Made by a program: the position numbers and the translations under genes
The notes under the pieces: model-generated
The model's input: only the letters and a program-made list of their open reading frames with translations
What the model was told of the DNA's origin: nothing
Databases searched by the model: none
Shown: piece after piece, positions 63,296 through 64,000 of the stretch
How positions within the stretch are numbered: the first letter of the stretch is position 1
How the letters are laid out: each line of letters begins with the position of its first letter
From: Litorilituus sediminis
GTDB lineage: Bacteria > Pseudomonadota > Gammaproteobacteria > Enterobacterales > Alteromonadaceae
Length of the DNA stretch: 64,000 nt
Direction: 5' to 3'
Assembly (NCBI RefSeq): GCF_004295665.1
Contig: NZ_CP034759.1
Coordinates: forward strand, 248,001 to 312,000

Positions 63296-64000
63296 TTACA
63301 GGTTAAAAACCATAGGCACAGTTGTTAACATCAATAAAGCAATAATGGCAATTGCGGCGATGTTAAGCCATAAGCCAGCCCTAGCCATATCTTTGATCCG
63401 TAATTCTCCAGAGCTAAATACGATGGCATTAGGTGGTGTGGCAACTGGCATCATAAAGGCGCAACTTGCTGCTAATGCGGCGGGAATGACTAGCATCATA
63501 GGACCGTCGGTTAAAGTTACTGCGATTGGGCCAAGTAAAGGTAAAAAGCTGGCAGCGGTTGCGGTATTGCTGGTGACTTCTGTTAAGAATAATATTGTTA
63601 TGGTAACTACCAGTATTGCAGCAATTACCGGGAAGGTTGACGTTGCTTCTAGTTGTGTAGCGATATAAGCGGCAAGGCCTGATTTTTTAATTAAGCTTGC
63701 TAAGGCTAAACCACCACCAAATAAGAGTAACACTCCCCAAGGTAATCTTTTGGTATCGTCCCAGGCTAAAATACGAATATCTTTTTTACTATCAACTGGC
63801 ACAACAAATAATAATAGCGCCACTAGCATAGCAATGCCGGTATCAGAAATCGCTAGCCCAGTTGCTTTGGCAATCAGGGGTCTAAATATCCAACCAAGTG
63901 CGGCAAAGGCAAAGAAAAATAACACTAATTTTTCCCCTTTACTCATTTGTCCTAACTCTTGCAATTTATTGTTGAACATAGTGTGGGTGTCGACCTGTTC
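63296..64000 (-). CDS. SLC13/DASS family anion symporter (N-terminal part outside the window)
   Basis: The frame runs to the window edge (the last bases encode EQVDTHT before MFNNK), so this is the C-terminal half of a longer gene. About six membrane segments are visible. The family marks are FLTEVTSNTATAASFLP (the SNT motif for Na+ and substrate) and MMPVATPPNAIVFSSG. Members import dicarboxylates or sulfate with sodium. The substrate cannot be decided. Confidence 0.9.
   Translation of the reverse strand, partial: EQVDTHTMFNNKLQELGQMSKGEKLVLFFFAFAALGWIFRPLIAKATGLAISDTGIAMLVALLLFVVPVDSKKDIRILAWDDTKRLPWGVLLLFGGGLALASLIKKSGLAAYIATQLEATSTFPVIAAILVVTITILFLTEVTSNTATAASFLPLLGPIAVTLTDGPMMLVIPAALAASCAFMMPVATPPNAIVFSSGELRIKDMARAGLWLNIAAIAIIALLMLTTVPMVFNL

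Noticed and set aside
1..64000. tRNA or rRNA genes
   Set aside because: No cloverleaf with CCA-type ends or rRNA sequence was noticed in a visual scan; a tRNA search was not possible.

Overview
The window is AT-rich chromosomal DNA of a marine gammaproteobacterium. The order ccoNOQP - ccoH - ccoI - ccoS - TauE-like - fnr - uspE - ttcA, the mltD/gloB/SAM-methyltransferase neighbourhood and the palindromic intergenic repeats point to the Alteromonadales, most likely near Colwelliaceae. The lineage is inferred from gene order and style, not from a marker-gene search.

Left part (1-8.8 kb): the end of an M23 peptidase gene, fhs (formate-THF ligase) on the minus strand, and a divergent formate dehydrogenase operon: fdhD, a fused NuoE/NuoF-like beta subunit, and a Cys-type molybdenum/tungsten alpha subunit. 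Together these genes handle formate, either oxidised to CO2 with NAD+ or activated to 10-formyl-THF. The 825 bp between fhs and fdhD holds two MITE-like repeats.

Middle part (9.18-28.4 kb): an array of about 18 integron gene cassettes, all in plus orientation and each closed by an attC site. No integron integrase is visible on either side, so within this window it is a CALIN-type array. A weak promoter and an attI-like core precede cassette 1. Most cassettes carry small unknown proteins, many of them membrane or secreted. Recognisable ones are an M15-like peptidase with a secreted partner, a GIY-YIG-like protein with a secreted partner, a zinc-ribbon protein, a possible NTF2-fold immunity protein, an MFS transporter, a broken DinB gene and a GNAT acetyltransferase. 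Cassettes 1 and 3 are near-identical duplicates. Cassettes 13 and 14 are paralogous two-gene units, the second decayed. Three copies of one IS1111-type (IS110 family) element sit at the same position in three attC sites. A second IS1111-like element sits at a cassette boundary. Two nearly identical IS3-family elements are nested inside two of the IS1111 copies. The intact IS1111 copy has a 466-bp non-coding end, the place where a target-guiding RNA would be expected.

Right part (28.4-64 kb): ordinary chromosome. It contains a CPA1 antiporter, an Atm1-like ABC exporter, DUF1415, a LysE exporter, Bax, TtcA and UspE. Next comes the full cbb3 oxidase locus with its assembly genes, flanked by two FNR-type regulators and preceded by two FNR boxes. 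Further right are MltD, GloB, a methyltransferase, a Nif3-like protein, an ElyC-like protein, a DUF4124 protein, and a large secreted M9-like metalloprotease with calcium-binding repeats. The end holds lysC under a lysine riboswitch, a glutathione peroxidase, a beta-hydroxyacid dehydrogenase, a chemoreceptor with a c-heme motif, and the end of an SLC13 transporter. Two copies of a ~200-bp palindromic repeat lie in this part.
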